DNA of 41,722 nt from JABFSS01 sp964497975 (GTDB lineage Bacteria; Patescibacteriota; Gracilibacteria; Peribacterales; Peribacteraceae). Made by a program: the position numbers and the translations under genes. The DNA is taken from contig CAZCFO010000007.1 of assembly GCA_964497975.1 (NCBI GenBank), forward strand, positions 1 to 41,722. The letters run 5' to 3'. The notes under the pieces are model-generated. The model did no database searches. It was given only the letters and a program-made list of their open reading frames with translations, and was not told the origin of the DNA. Below, piece after piece: positions 14,932-23,795 of the stretch (position 1 is the stretch's first letter; each line of letters begins with the position of its first letter).

Positions 14932-17181
14932 ATGCCCCGAGCCAGGAAAAAAGCAAAACGGCGACTCAAGACGAAGGAGATAGGACTCGAATTGGAGCCC
15001 GGCACCCGCAGCGCCATCAGCGGAATCGTGCAGGTGACCGCGGGCGTGTTGCTCGTGCTGGTACTGCAGGACAGGGCGGGAATGGCGGGGACCGGCCTCA
15101 GCAGTTTCCTGTCGTTCTTCTTCGGCCGGTACGGAATGATCTTCCCGGTATTTTTGATTCTCTCCGGCGTCTTCCACTGGGTGATGCCGCTCAAGCGGAT
15201 GGAACTCAAGCGGTCGTTCGGCCTCGTCCTGTGCGTTCTCTCCTTCCTCGGCATGATGCACATCGGTGCGCCGCTGGAGGAGCTGGGGCCGCGACGCGCG
15301 GAACTGGCGGGAGCGGTGGGTTTCATGATGAGCGTGCCTTTCCTCCTCTTCTTCAGCCGGGCGGTGGGATACGTGGTGCTCGCCGGGACATTCTTGATCG
15401 GCGCCCTCATCAGCTTCGAACCTCTGGTGCACGCCGCATGGCAGCGCATGAAGGAATCGGTCGAGCAGGACGTGAAAAAGAAGCCCCGCGCCGTCTCATC
15501 GCGCAATGACGATGAGGAGGAAGAGGAAGAGATCGAGGAAGAGGAGGACGTGGTCATGGAGGATGAGCTGGACGGCGAGGATCTGGTGGAGCGCGACGAA
15601 ATCGCCCCCGAACTCAACATCGTGCGCCCCTCCTTCGCGCAGAGCATGGTGAAGTCCAAGAGCGGCGACGCCGTGAAAGCCGCGCTCAAGAAGAAAGGCG
15701 ACGTTCTGGAGATGAAGGACACCCGCTACGAGGAATGGACCTTCCCCTCCTACGACCTCCTGGAGCAGAGCCAGAGCCAGTTGCAGGTGGATGACGAGGA
15801 ACTCAAGCGGCAGGCGAAACTCATCGAGGAGAAGCTCCGGGAATTCGAGATCGAAGTGATGGTCAAAGACGCGCGTCCGGGCCCCACCGTCACGCAGTTC
15901 ACGCTCCAGCCGTCCGAAGGCGTCAAACTCAGCAAAATCGGCTCACTCAAGGACGATCTGGCTCTGGCGCTTGCGGCGCCCAGCCTGCGCATCGAGGCGC
16001 CCATCCCGGGCAAGTCGCTCGTGGGCATCGAGATGCCCAACGCCAAGCGCACCATCGTGCACATGCGCGAGATTCTCGAGAGCCCGCAGTTCGTGCAGAG
16101 CGAATCGTCGCTCACGCTGCCGCTTGGCCGCGACGTCTCGGGCGAAGCGGTCACCGCCGAACTCGACGCCATGCCCCACCTGCTGCTGGCCGGCGCCACC
16201 GGCTCCGGCAAGTCGGTGTGCATGAACACGTTCCTCTCGTCGCTCCTGTTCCAGAACGCCCCGCACGAACTCAAGCTGATCCTCATCGACCCCAAGCGCG
16301 TGGAACTGATGCCCTACGACGGCATCCCGCACCTGCTCACGCCCGTCATCACCGAGGCCGAGAAGGCCCTGCAGGCCCTGCGCTGGGCCGTGGCCGAAAT
16401 GGGACGCCGCCTCCACCGTTTCTCCGAGCAGGGCGCGCGCAACCTGGACGAGTACAACGCGAAACAGAAGGAGGAGGTCACCAAGCTCCCCCGCATCGTC
16501 ATCGTCGTGGACGAGCTCGCCGACCTCATGATGCGCCAGTACCGCAAGGACACCGAAATGATGATCGCCCGCATCGCCCAGATGGCCCGCGCCGTGGGCA
16601 TGCATCTGATCATCGCCACCCAGCGTCCGAGCGTCGACGTGATCACCGGCCTCATCAAGGCCAACATCCCCACGCGCATCGCCTTCCGCGTCGTGTCGGC
16701 GGTCGACTCGCGCACCATCATCGACGGCATCGGCGCCGAGGACCTGCTGGGCATGGGCGACATGCTCTACATGAACGCCTCCACGCCCAAGCCGCTGCGC
16801 ATCCAGGGCATCTACACGTCCACGAAGGAAGTCGAACGCGTCATCAACGCGGTGAAGATCGCCGGCGGCGGCAAACTGACGGAGCAGATCGGCCTCAGCG
16901 AGGAGGGTGAGGAAGGAAGCGAGGAGGACAACAGCGCGACGGCGGCCATCCGGCACATCGACCTGGATGCCGACGACAACGGCGGCGACGACCTCTTCTT
17001 CGAGGCCGTCCGGGTCGTGCAGGAGACCGGCAAGGCCTCGGCATCCCTCCTGCAGCGGCAGCTCAAAGTCGGCTACGCCCGCGCGGCCCGCCTGCTCGAC
17101 ATCATGGAGGAGAAGGGCCTGATTGGGCCGGTGGATGGTGCGAAGCCGCGGAAGGTCTACACGGAGAGGATTGCGGCATAA
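14932..17181 (+). CDS. ftsK: DNA translocase FtsK/SpoIIIE
   Basis: 749 residues, near the family's usual size. A basic N-terminus, four hydrophobic helices between about 28 and 165 that anchor it at the division site, then a strongly acidic linker (about 190-225). The motor has Walker A G-A-T-G-S-G-K-S near 421-428, Walker B I-V-I-V-V-D-E-L-A-D-L near 522, and A-T-Q-R-P-S-V-D-V-I-T-G. The C-terminal gamma winged helix (about 685-745, S-A-S-L-L-Q-R-Q-L-K-V-G-Y-A-R-A-A-R-L) reads orienting DNA sites. It moves chromosome ends through the septum and aids dimer resolution. Promoter ATGACA-17-TACAAT lies just upstream; a weak hairpin at 17208-17224 follows the stop. Confidence 0.96.
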   Translation: MPRARKKAKRRLKTKEIGLELEPGTRSAISGIVQVTAGVLLVLVLQDRAGMAGTGLSSFLSFFFGRYGMIFPVFLILSGVFHWVMPLKRMELKRSFGLVLCVLSFLGMMHIGAPLEELGPRRAELAGAVGFMMSVPFLLFFSRAVGYVVLAGTFLIGALISFEPLVHAAWQRMKESVEQDVKKKPRAVSSRNDDEEEEEEIEEEEDVVMEDELDGEDLVERDEIAPELNIVRPSFAQSMVKSKSGDAVKAALKKKGDVLEMKDTRYEEWTFPSYDLLEQSQSQLQVDDEELKRQAKLIEEKLREFEIEVMVKDARPGPTVTQFTLQPSEGVKLSKIGSLKDDLALALAAPSLRIEAPIPGKSLVGIEMPNAKRTIVHMREILESPQFVQSESSLTLPLGRDVSGEAVTAELDAMPHLLLAGATGSGKSVCMNTFLSSLLFQNAPHELKLILIDPKRVELMPYDGIPHLLTPVITEAEKALQALRWAVAEMGRRLHRFSEQGARNLDEYNAKQKEEVTKLPRIVIVVDELADLMMRQYRKDTEMMIARIAQMARAVGMHLIIATQRPSVDVITGLIKANIPTRIAFRVVSAVDSRTIIDGIGAEDLLGMGDMLYMNASTPKPLRIQGIYTSTKEVERVINAVKIAGGGKLTEQIGLSEEGEEGSEEDNSATAAIRHIDLDADDNGGDDLFFEAVRVVQETGKASASLLQRQLKVGYARAARLLDIMEEKGLIGPVDGAKPRKVYTERIAA

Positions 17182-17257
17182 CCGGATCAGCGTACGATAG
17201 TTCGCCTCCAGCCACTGTGGTTGGGGGATGTGATCTTTGGCCTTCTGGGGAAATCCG

Positions 17258-17545
17258 ATGAACGAATTAGTCATTGGTGCCGTAGCTATTGCGTTTCTTA
17301 TTGCAAACCATGCGGGTGCCGCAGCGTTGTTCCATGGAGTGGCACGAAGAAAGCCCGTTGGTATCGGCACAATCGCGCTGGTCTGTGTGAGCATCTACGT
17401 ATTCGCTACAGTTTTGACGGCACTCGAATTGGGTGTCGAGAAAACCGTACCCGTCGCCCTCGTCGGGTGTCCCATCATGCTCGTGGGAGGAGCGTCGTAT
17501 TACTACACGATGCTCTACTTTACGAAAAATGACGGCCAAGGATGA
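17258..17545 (+). CDS. Small multi-pass membrane protein
   Basis: 95 residues with three hydrophobic segments (about 3-22, 33-54, 62-86) and a short polar tail. No family recognised. ATG 17258 is chosen over a TTG at 17237. The gene starts 76 bp after ftsK on the same strand and might be read through from it. Composition is less GC-rich than ftsK. Confidence 0.55.
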   Translation: MNELVIGAVAIAFLIANHAGAAALFHGVARRKPVGIGTIALVCVSIYVFATVLTALELGVEKTVPVALVGCPIMLVGGASYYYTMLYFTKNDGQG

Positions 17546-17570
17546 CCGTCTGGCTTCGCCCAGGCAAATC

Positions 17571-17592
17571 AAGGCCTCCACGAGGAGGCCTT
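17571..17592 (+). terminator. Intrinsic-terminator-like hairpin
   Basis: AAGGCCTCC (17571-17579), loop ACGA, GGAGGCCTT (17584-17592), a 9-bp perfect stem followed by TGATGATG, so the U tract is minimal. It sits between the small membrane protein gene and rdgB. Confidence 0.55.
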
Positions 17593-17615
17593 TGATGATG
17601 CTAGAATTGCCGCCC

Positions 17616-18212
17616 ATGAAGCTCCTCCTCGCCACCACCAATAAAGGAAAAGTTACCGAAATGCGCGAAGCCCTGGACAGCCTCGGGCTCCATCTGCTGA
17701 GCGTGGATGACGTCATCACCGTTGGTGCTCCGGAGGAAAACGGAAAGACGTACGCCGAGAACGCCGCGATCAAAGCGTATCACTATTTTGCCGAAACCGG
17801 ATTTCCCACGGTCGCCGATGACTCCGGCATCCACGTGGAAGCGCTGGAGGGCGAGCTGGGCATCCACACCCGCCGCTGGGGCGCCGGCCCGCGGGCGAGT
17901 GATGAGGAGTGGATTGCCTTCTTCCTGGAACGGATGAAGAAGGAGAAGAACAAGCGGGCGCGCTTCGTCTGCACCATCGCGCATGTGGATAGCGAGCGCC
18001 GCCTGCACCTCTTCGAGGGCACCTGCGAAGGCGTCATCACCGACACATTGGAAGCGGATTACCTTCCGGGCTTGCCGATTTCCGCCTGCTTCCGGCCTGA
18101 CGGGGAGGATCTTGTCTTCTCCGCACTTTCGCTTGAACAGAAGAACAAAACGAGCCATCGCGGCCGGGCGCTGCAGCAATTTCGGGCCTTCCTGGAGCGG
18201 AAAACCCTTTGA
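17616..18212 (+). CDS. rdgB: XTP/dITP diphosphatase (RdgB/HAM1)
   Basis: 198 residues, family length. Opens with L-L-L-A-T-T-N-K-G-K, the substrate loop that binds the triphosphate, followed by E-N-A-x-I-K-A, V-A-D-D-S-G-I-H-V-E-A-L with the metal-binding Asp, and near the end S-H-R-G-R-A-L. It hydrolyses XTP, ITP and dITP to monophosphates and keeps deaminated purines out of DNA and RNA. The start at 17616 follows TAGAAT (17602-17607, with TGC before it, an extended -10) by 8 nt, so it is probably leaderless. Confidence 0.94.
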   Translation: MKLLLATTNKGKVTEMREALDSLGLHLLSVDDVITVGAPEENGKTYAENAAIKAYHYFAETGFPTVADDSGIHVEALEGELGIHTRRWGAGPRASDEEWIAFFLERMKKEKNKRARFVCTIAHVDSERRLHLFEGTCEGVITDTLEADYLPGLPISACFRPDGEDLVFSALSLEQKNKTSHRGRALQQFRAFLERKTL

Positions 18213-18263
18213 AGCGCGCGGATCGCTATACAGGGCGATTCCGGACGGCAATCCTGTCCCGCT

Positions 18264-18593
18264 ATGGATGTCCTGAACTCCGATTTTGAGGCGCTTCCCA
18301 CCGCGACATTGCTGAGCATGCGCGAACAGCTGGAAGCGCAGTGGCAGACGCTCCACCGGAAGGCCGACATCGCCGCAATGCAGATGATGCTGCGGTGCAG
18401 TCTGACGGAAGCACTGATCGATTCCGCGTCTGCGGGATGGTCTTGGCTTCGCAAAAAACTCGGTCTCGCTGCGAGCCATGAGCGGTCTCCGCTGTACGGC
18501 CCCGTGGACAGGGCGGTGGAATCGGCGACCGATACATTAAGAGAACTGGGAAAGATCGAAAATATTCTTCGCGCGCGCGGGGCGATCAAGTAA
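18264..18593 (+). CDS. Hypothetical helical protein
   Basis: 109 residues, no membrane segment. Mostly alpha-helical: an N-terminal L-S-M-R-E-Q-L-E-A-Q-W-Q-T-L-H-R-K-A-D-I helix and a C-terminal amphipathic helix ending in I-L-R-A-R-G-A-I-K. No family recognised. It lies 51 bp after rdgB and its stop codon overlaps the predicted -10 box (TAAGCT) of the next gene. Confidence 0.65.
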   Translation: MDVLNSDFEALPTATLLSMREQLEAQWQTLHRKADIAAMQMMLRCSLTEALIDSASAGWSWLRKKLGLAASHERSPLYGPVDRAVESATDTLRELGKIENILRARGAIK

Positions 18594-18603
18594 GCTGCGG
18601 TCC

Positions 18604-19266
18604 ATGCGCAAATTGATTCCCGTGATTCTTGGAGTGATGTGGTTTGCCGGCACGTGCGCCGCCGCATCGTCTTCGTCCTCATCCGCGTCCAATCTCCTGC
18701 CGTACACGATCCTTCCCTCGAACATCGCGTATTTCGCCGTGACCAGGTTCGATGCGGCCACGGCCAGGAAGATCCGCCCGACGATGGAGGCCATCGCGAA
18801 AGTGAAGCCCCGCGGGCTGATCCTGGACCTGCGCAACAACCAGGGCGGCGAGTTCGAGACGGCACGCGCGCTCATTGAATCGCTGCTGAACAACCGCACG
18901 CCGTTCATCCGCAACGTGAACGTTAGTTTCCGCGGCAAAGAAGTCACCTCGCAGAAGCCCGTCTTCCGCGCCAGCATCCCCGTCGTGGCCATCCGCAACC
19001 AGTACACCGTCAATGAGCCCGACATCGTCATCTACGTCCTCAAGAAGATCCGCAAAGGCGGCATGGTCGAATTCTCCCCCGGCCGGGCCGCCCTCCAGCG
19101 CGCGTTCAAGCAGAATGACCGCATGAAGCAGTATCTGCCCATCAAAGAGGCATCCTTCTTCGTGTCGCCCGACAACCGCGTGATCGGCAATGAGGGGGGC
19201 TCCGAAAGCGACATGATCGGCACGGCCGAAAAGCTCATCCGCGAAATGAGTCCCTGGGAAAAATGA
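18604..19266 (+). CDS. Secreted S41 peptidase-like protein lacking catalytic residues
   Basis: 220 residues. A signal peptide (1-20, ending T-C-A-A-A) and a short Ser-rich linker precede a core with R-G-L-I-L-D-L-R-N-N-Q-G-G-E (70-83), the hallmark of S41 tail-specific proteases. The segment that normally holds the nucleophile (T-A-S-A-S-E-I) reads T-V-N-E-P-D-I at 135-141, and no candidate general-base Lys follows in the usual context. It is shorter than CtpA and has no PDZ domain. It is thus likely a non-catalytic binding relative outside the membrane. TAAGCT (18591-18596) ends 7 nt before ATG; the stop overlaps the next start by 4 bp. Confidence 0.78.
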   Translation: MRKLIPVILGVMWFAGTCAAASSSSSSASNLLPYTILPSNIAYFAVTRFDAATARKIRPTMEAIAKVKPRGLILDLRNNQGGEFETARALIESLLNNRTPFIRNVNVSFRGKEVTSQKPVFRASIPVVAIRNQYTVNEPDIVIYVLKKIRKGGMVEFSPGRAALQRAFKQNDRMKQYLPIKEASFFVSPDNRVIGNEGGSESDMIGTAEKLIREMSPWEK

Positions 19267-19667
19267 AGCACCTGACGATCCGCACCAAAGGCCAGACGGA
19301 TTATCACAACATCACCAGCGAGGTGGAGGAGGCGGTCCGCGCATCGAAGGTGAAGAACGGCATCGCGACGGTGTTCGTGCAGCACACGACGGCGTCTGTT
19401 CTCGTCACCGAGGACGAGGAGGGCTTCAAAGAAGATTTAAAGGAAGCGCTCGAGCGTCTGGTGCCCTCCGATAAGAATTACAAGCACAACTCCCCGGGTG
19501 ACATGAATGCGCATGCGCATATCCGTGCGGCGATGATCGGTTCCGGCGCGACGATTCCCGTCGTGGACGGCGCACTGGCGCTCGGCACCTGGCAGAACGT
19601 GTTCCTGATGGATTTTGACGATCGTCCGCGCGAGCGGACCGTGGTCATCACCGTCATCGCCTCCTGA
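19263..19667 (+). CDS. YjbQ/UPF0047 family protein
   Basis: 134 residues, matching the single-domain YjbQ family. Seen: G-I-A-T-V-F-V-Q-H-T-T-A-S-V-L-V-T-E, N-A-H-A-H-I-R-A-A-M-I-G, and G-T-W-Q-N-V-F-L-M-D-F-D, with the conserved His residues near a metal site. Members are annotated as secondary thiamine-phosphate synthases from complementation, although the true role is unsettled. The ATGA overlap with the S41-like gene shows cotranscription. Confidence 0.92.
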   Translation: MKHLTIRTKGQTDYHNITSEVEEAVRASKVKNGIATVFVQHTTASVLVTEDEEGFKEDLKEALERLVPSDKNYKHNSPGDMNAHAHIRAAMIGSGATIPVVDGALALGTWQNVFLMDFDDRPRERTVVITVIAS

Positions 19668-20138
19668 TCAGGCGGCGTCGCCCAGATAGTCTTTGCGTAT
19701 TTCCGCAAAAACTTCGGGAATGCCTTCCTCTGCATCATCGGGGTCCTCCTTGGCATCGTTCGCAATAATCTTCTCTGTCTCGATTCTGGCGAGTGCGCGG
19801 GCAAATATGAATGAATGCTCCCGGGAGAATTCCCTGTTCTTCTGCCGAGCCTTCGAAAGAAGGTGCCAGACCTTCGCATACGCAAGAGTCAACGCACACG
19901 CAACGAGACCGGAACGGACGGGATAGGCCGCTTCTCCTTCGGGAGTCGTCTGATAATCCACGGCAAACGCCACCCCCACAGCAGTCACCGCTGCCGCGAG
20001 AAGACCCTTCCATTTCTTCTGCAACGACCGGATGCGGTATTCGGTTTCAATGGGATTCTTCATCCTGCTCAGACGCCGCTCATCAGGCGACTTCGTTTCC
20101 ACGAGCGTCGATTTTGAAGACACGGAGTCCGCGGACAT
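19668..20138 (-). CDS. Hypothetical membrane protein
   Basis: 156 residues. A charged N-terminal cytoplasmic segment (1-42), two hydrophobic stretches (about 45-62 and 72-92) forming a membrane hairpin, then a charged helical C-terminus rich in Glu and Asp. No family recognised. Convergent with yjbQ with no gap. The start is supported by a good promoter whose -10 box ends 6 nt before the ATG. Confidence 0.7.
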   Translation of the reverse strand: MSADSVSSKSTLVETKSPDERRLSRMKNPIETEYRIRSLQKKWKGLLAAAVTAVGVAFAVDYQTTPEGEAAYPVRSGLVACALTLAYAKVWHLLSKARQKNREFSREHSFIFARALARIETEKIIANDAKEDPDDAEEGIPEVFAEIRKDYLGDAA

Positions 20139-20144
20139 GGGGGG

Positions 20145-20173
20145 AGCGTGGACGAAAATCCGGGAGATTTCAA
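20145..20173 (-). promoter_or_regulatory. Leaderless-type promoter
   Basis: On the minus strand TTGAAA (20168-20173), 17-bp spacer, CACGCT (20145-20150), then six C residues and the ATG at 20138. The spacing suggests the mRNA begins at or next to the start codon. Confidence 0.6.
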
Positions 20174-20229
20174 CGGTCCCCTCTTCAAGTTGTTCACTTT
20201 ATGTGATCAGTTTTTTGCTCTCCATTTAG

Positions 20230-23200
20230 TCACAATCTCGTGAAATCAAGCGAAGATATCTTCGCCCAGACCTCTTTGATCATGGCACGGAGGCTGTCGC
20301 GCTCCGCGCTGCTCACGATGAAGCTTCGTTCCACGGGATCTTCGCCGCGCTCGCCCAGGTAATCGAGAACGAATCGCTCAGGTGTCAACAACGGATCGGC
20401 CTGTTCCAGTAGCACGGCATAGAAGGCCAACTGCCGGAAGTGACTGCCATCCTCGGTGCGCGAGACCGTTCCCTCCTCAGCGCCCCGGATGTCCGACTCC
20501 GATTTCCCCTTTCCCGCTTTGTAGTCGATCACGATCGCCTGCCCGGACGTGGGGGAGACGAGATCGATGCGATCGATTTTTCCCTTGAGAGGAATATCTC
20601 CCAGCCGCGTTCGATATTCCCGTTCGACGGCATGCAATACCGGGTGGGCTCCCGCAAGGCGGCTCTCGAAGTAGGAGGCGAGAGAATGTTTGCCCAGCGC
20701 AAGGAGATCGTTGCGCTGCCCGGCGGTGAGAATCGTCCGCTCATCCAGATACCACTGAAAAGCCTCCAGGAATTGGGTCACGCCGAATTCCTTCCCCTCT
20801 TTGCGCGCCACTGCCCATTGGCGGAGAGCCCAATGCGCGGCGCTTCCGTAGCCGAGCCGGCGGATGGACCCCTCATCGAAGTGCTCCGGCTGATGGAGGA
20901 GGTCCACGCGCAGGAATTCTTCCGGATCGCGCAAAAACCGGTTGAGCGAGGTGGGAGAGAGTGCGAACGTCTTGAGCCGCTCCTCCAGATACCCCTTCAT
21001 GCTCTCATCCATGACAGGAGCCTTGGGAAGCAGAAGCAATGATGCCGCTTCAGGGTTCTTGAGGGTTCCTTCGTCTTCCGCAAGGGTCCCCATCTCCGCA
21101 AAAAAGCCGGACGGGGAGATTGTTTTTGATTTCTCACCCACAGTGACTTCGCGCGGGCATGTCATGATCAATTCCAGTTTAGCCCTTGTCATAGCAACGA
21201 ATGCGATGCGTCGCTCATCCTGATTCTGTTCGAAGCTCTTTTGATCCTTCCCCCAGCCAAAGAGCAGATCTTCCGGTATCGAGACTCCCACGGGCCGCCG
21301 ACGCTTGTCCCAATGACCGTCGCGGAAATTGGTCAGAATGACAGTCTCAAATTCGAGCCCCTTGCTCTGGTGCGCCGTCAGCAGGCGAACGCCCGAAACG
21401 GACAGATGGGGCAGTTCGAAGACCAGACGGACCTGCGAGAGTTCGGGGTCGCTGTAGAACCGGAGATCGGCCAGAAGCTCGCGAAGCGTGCAGGCTCTTC
21501 TCTCCAGACAGTGGCTTTTCACATGGCTGAAGAAGGCTTCCAAGGCGGCGAGATCGCGGGGATCGGTCTCGGGGGACGGCTTGGGTGCAAGCGCGCGGAG
21601 GACGTTCTCTACGGTCTCCAGGGCAGTGCGAGCATCTGTCTTGTGATGGAGTTCAAAGAGGATATCGCGTGCGGCAAAGAGCCCGTCGGGATTCACGAGC
21701 AGCGCCGTGAGATCCGCGGGCGGATTCAACAGCACATCCGGGAAGTGCTTCTTGGCTTCCCGCGCGTAGGCATGGAGCCGGGAAAGATCTGCAGCGTGTG
21801 TGGTAAAACATGAACACGCCAGAGCTGAAGAGAGTTTTGCATCGCTGCGAGGCTGTTCGATTGCCTGGAGGACAGCCATGGCTTCCATCACCAGAGGGTG
21901 CGCGAGCAGGTCATCCTTTCCCCGGAGCTGCACCGGAATGTTGCGGGCGCGGAGAACCTCATAGAGAGGAAAGAGTTCCTTATTCTGCTGTGCGAGTACC
22001 GCGATTTCCTCAGGGGGCGTGCCGGCGGCGATGCGCTCCTCCACGATATCGGCGATCAGCCACGGTTCTGCCGTATCGCTGGCCGCCCGCAGGAGTACCG
22101 GGGCCTTCCCCTGCTCTCCCGAGGCAGCCGTGAGAATTTTCTGGAGGCCTGGGATTTTGCCCACAAGACGCTCTTCATTCCGTTCAATGAGGGCCCGCGC
22201 AGCGTCCAGAATCGACTGGGTAGACCGGTAACTGACCGTCAGCGGAATAACCGGCGCCTTGGGGAAGCGCTGGTGGAACGAGAGCATGTTCTGGAGGTTC
22301 GCCCCCTGGAAGCGGTAGATGGCCTGGTCATCGTCGCCGACGATGAAGATATTGGGGTCATTCGGCAGGTCTTTGTAGGTCGTCAGAAGCTCAATGAACC
22401 GGTACTGGGAACCATTCGTATCCTGAAATTCGTCGACCAGCACGTATTGATATCTTTCCTGGAGCCCTGCCAGAAGCCAATCTTCCTCCTCCAAAGCACG
22501 GATCACATGCAGGATCATGTCGTCATAGTCATAGCGGCCGGTCTTCTCGAGCATGCTCTGGTACGCCTGGAAGAGCGCAATAAAGTCGCGAAACTTCCTG
22601 GCAGCCTGCAGGTTTTTGAGATGCACTTTTGTTCCCGGCTTGCTCTTGGAGGCCATGGCGGCGTCGTACGCATCCGCAGCGGCTTCCAGATCCTTCAGAG
22701 ACTTGCCTTCGCGCTTCACCTGACTGATCCGTGAAAGAATATCAGGAACTTTTGAATAGGGATCTTTCGGATTTATCAGTTCATATTGGGAAGAAATCTG
22801 ATCAACTATCGTATTCATCGATCGCACTTTTTCGAGATCGGAAATCTGCTGACGCGCGGACCATTCGTCAAAGAGGATGGCATTTTCCTCGATGATCGAC
22901 TGTGCGAAAGCATGAATCGTGGAGACCTTCACGCCGTAGGCATCCGCGCCGATCAGAAGCCGCAGGCGTTCCCGCATGGCCGTGGCACCGCTCACCGAGA
23001 AGGTCAGACAGAGAATGTTTCCCGGACGCATGTGGGTCTTGCGCAGGATATTGGCCACACGCATTCCGAGAACCTGTGTTTTTCCGGTTCCAGGTCCTGC
23101 TACGACCATCACCGGTCCTTCGATCGTATCGACGGCCTTCTTTTGGTCGGGATTCAGCTTTGCGTATTGATTCTCAAAAACGGAGAGTGTTTTGCTCTGG

Positions 23201-23244
23201 AGAGGCCCCTGCTTTTTCACCGTTGATGAACGCGAGGGGGACAT
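20230..23244 (-). CDS. UvrD/PcrA-type helicase fused to a RecB-like nuclease domain
   Basis: 1004 residues. Superfamily 1A helicase motifs in order: Q motif L-N-P-D-Q at about 30-34, Walker A A-G-P-G-T-G-K-T (49-56), motif II V-L-V-D-E-F-Q-D-T (about 268), G-D-D-D-Q-A-I-Y-R-F, V-S-Y-R-S, L-L-T-A-H-Q-S-K-G-L-E-F, and motif VI R-R-I-A-F-V-A-M-T-R-A-K (about 681). The C-terminal 200 residues hold a PD-(D/E)XK nuclease: G-K-I-D-R-I-D, then V-I-D-Y-K-A-G-K-G, then Q-L-A-F-Y-A. It probably processes DNA ends for recombination, like a one-protein AddA/AdnB. TACCAT (23251-23256, minus strand) lies 6 nt before the ATG. No partner subunit lies nearby. Confidence 0.93.
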   Translation of the reverse strand: MSPSRSSTVKKQGPLQSKTLSVFENQYAKLNPDQKKAVDTIEGPVMVVAGPGTGKTQVLGMRVANILRKTHMRPGNILCLTFSVSGATAMRERLRLLIGADAYGVKVSTIHAFAQSIIEENAILFDEWSARQQISDLEKVRSMNTIVDQISSQYELINPKDPYSKVPDILSRISQVKREGKSLKDLEAAADAYDAAMASKSKPGTKVHLKNLQAARKFRDFIALFQAYQSMLEKTGRYDYDDMILHVIRALEEEDWLLAGLQERYQYVLVDEFQDTNGSQYRFIELLTTYKDLPNDPNIFIVGDDDQAIYRFQGANLQNMLSFHQRFPKAPVIPLTVSYRSTQSILDAARALIERNEERLVGKIPGLQKILTAASGEQGKAPVLLRAASDTAEPWLIADIVEERIAAGTPPEEIAVLAQQNKELFPLYEVLRARNIPVQLRGKDDLLAHPLVMEAMAVLQAIEQPRSDAKLSSALACSCFTTHAADLSRLHAYAREAKKHFPDVLLNPPADLTALLVNPDGLFAARDILFELHHKTDARTALETVENVLRALAPKPSPETDPRDLAALEAFFSHVKSHCLERRACTLRELLADLRFYSDPELSQVRLVFELPHLSVSGVRLLTAHQSKGLEFETVILTNFRDGHWDKRRRPVGVSIPEDLLFGWGKDQKSFEQNQDERRIAFVAMTRAKLELIMTCPREVTVGEKSKTISPSGFFAEMGTLAEDEGTLKNPEAASLLLLPKAPVMDESMKGYLEERLKTFALSPTSLNRFLRDPEEFLRVDLLHQPEHFDEGSIRRLGYGSAAHWALRQWAVARKEGKEFGVTQFLEAFQWYLDERTILTAGQRNDLLALGKHSLASYFESRLAGAHPVLHAVEREYRTRLGDIPLKGKIDRIDLVSPTSGQAIVIDYKAGKGKSESDIRGAEEGTVSRTEDGSHFRQLAFYAVLLEQADPLLTPERFVLDYLGERGEDPVERSFIVSSAERDSLRAMIKEVWAKISSLDFTRL

Positions 23245-23380
23245 GAAGTGATGGTAGCACGCTGTTCCATTCAGGGAAGGAACGTCCTGCGGGGCTTTCG
23301 ACAGCCAAATATAAGAGCATCAACATTAAAGTTTTCAGGCGCACTCTGTCTAGAGTCCTCAGAGGATTCACACTGCTTGC

Positions 23381-23749
23381 ATGGAACATGAATATTTTGT
23401 GTATATCCTCGAATGCGCCGATGGGAAATACTATACCGGTATCACCAATGATGTGACGCGACGTTTGCATGAGCATCAAGAGGGCATCAATGAGTTTTGT
23501 TGGACCTATAAACGCAGGCCTGTGGATCTGGTCTACTCAGCATATTTTGGTGATGTGGACGAAGCCATTCGCTGGGAGAAGGTGGTAAAGAGATGGAGAA
23601 GGGCAAAGAAACAGGCATTGATATGCGGAGATTATGAAAAGCTGCCGGAGTTGGCGCATACAGCAGTTAATTGGATGCTATATCCACTGATTAGGCAAAG
23701 CCGCTGCAATGTCATGCTGAGCCTGTCGAAGCACGACATTGCAGCGTAG
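23381..23749 (+). CDS. GIY-YIG endonuclease-domain protein
   Basis: 122 residues. The N-terminal 80 residues are a standalone GIY-YIG domain: Y-F-V-Y-I-L-E-C-A-D-G-K-Y-Y-T-G-I-T, then R-R-L-x-E-H, and W-E-K-V-V-K-R-W-R-R with the metal-binding Glu. Such UvrC-like single-domain proteins are widespread; substrates are mostly unknown. The last 11 or so residues (M-L-S-L-S-K-H-D-I-A-A) are encoded by a palindromic repeat that has run into the gene end. CACACT (23369-23374) lies 6 nt before ATG. Composition is more AT-rich than the neighbours. Confidence 0.88.
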   Translation: MEHEYFVYILECADGKYYTGITNDVTRRLHEHQEGINEFCWTYKRRPVDLVYSAYFGDVDEAIRWEKVVKRWRRAKKQALICGDYEKLPELAHTAVNWMLYPLIRQSRCNVMLSLSKHDIAA

Positions 23750-23785
23750 GACGCGGTGTCGCCCTTCGACAGGCTCAGGGTGACA
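23709..23785. repeat. REP-like palindrome (CTGAGCCTGTCGAAG type)
   Basis: Two inverted arms, about 23711-23739 and 23757-23785, share CTGAGCCTGTCGAAG and ends TGTCA/CGACA. The left arm encodes the tail of the GIY-YIG protein. A related palindrome follows der at 36538-36600. Palindromes of this type are scattered in many bacterial genomes and often sit at gene ends. Confidence 0.75.
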
Positions 23786-23795
23786 CCGCTGACGA

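Noticed and set aside
14745..15722. Minus-strand extension of the four-helix-bundle frame to over 450 codons
   Set aside because: The upstream part is antisense to ftsK; the GGAGG site fixes the start at 14744.
18604..19266. Annotating the S41-like protein as an active C-terminal processing protease
   Set aside because: The nucleophile Ser segment is replaced, no PDZ domain is present and the protein is much shorter than CtpA.
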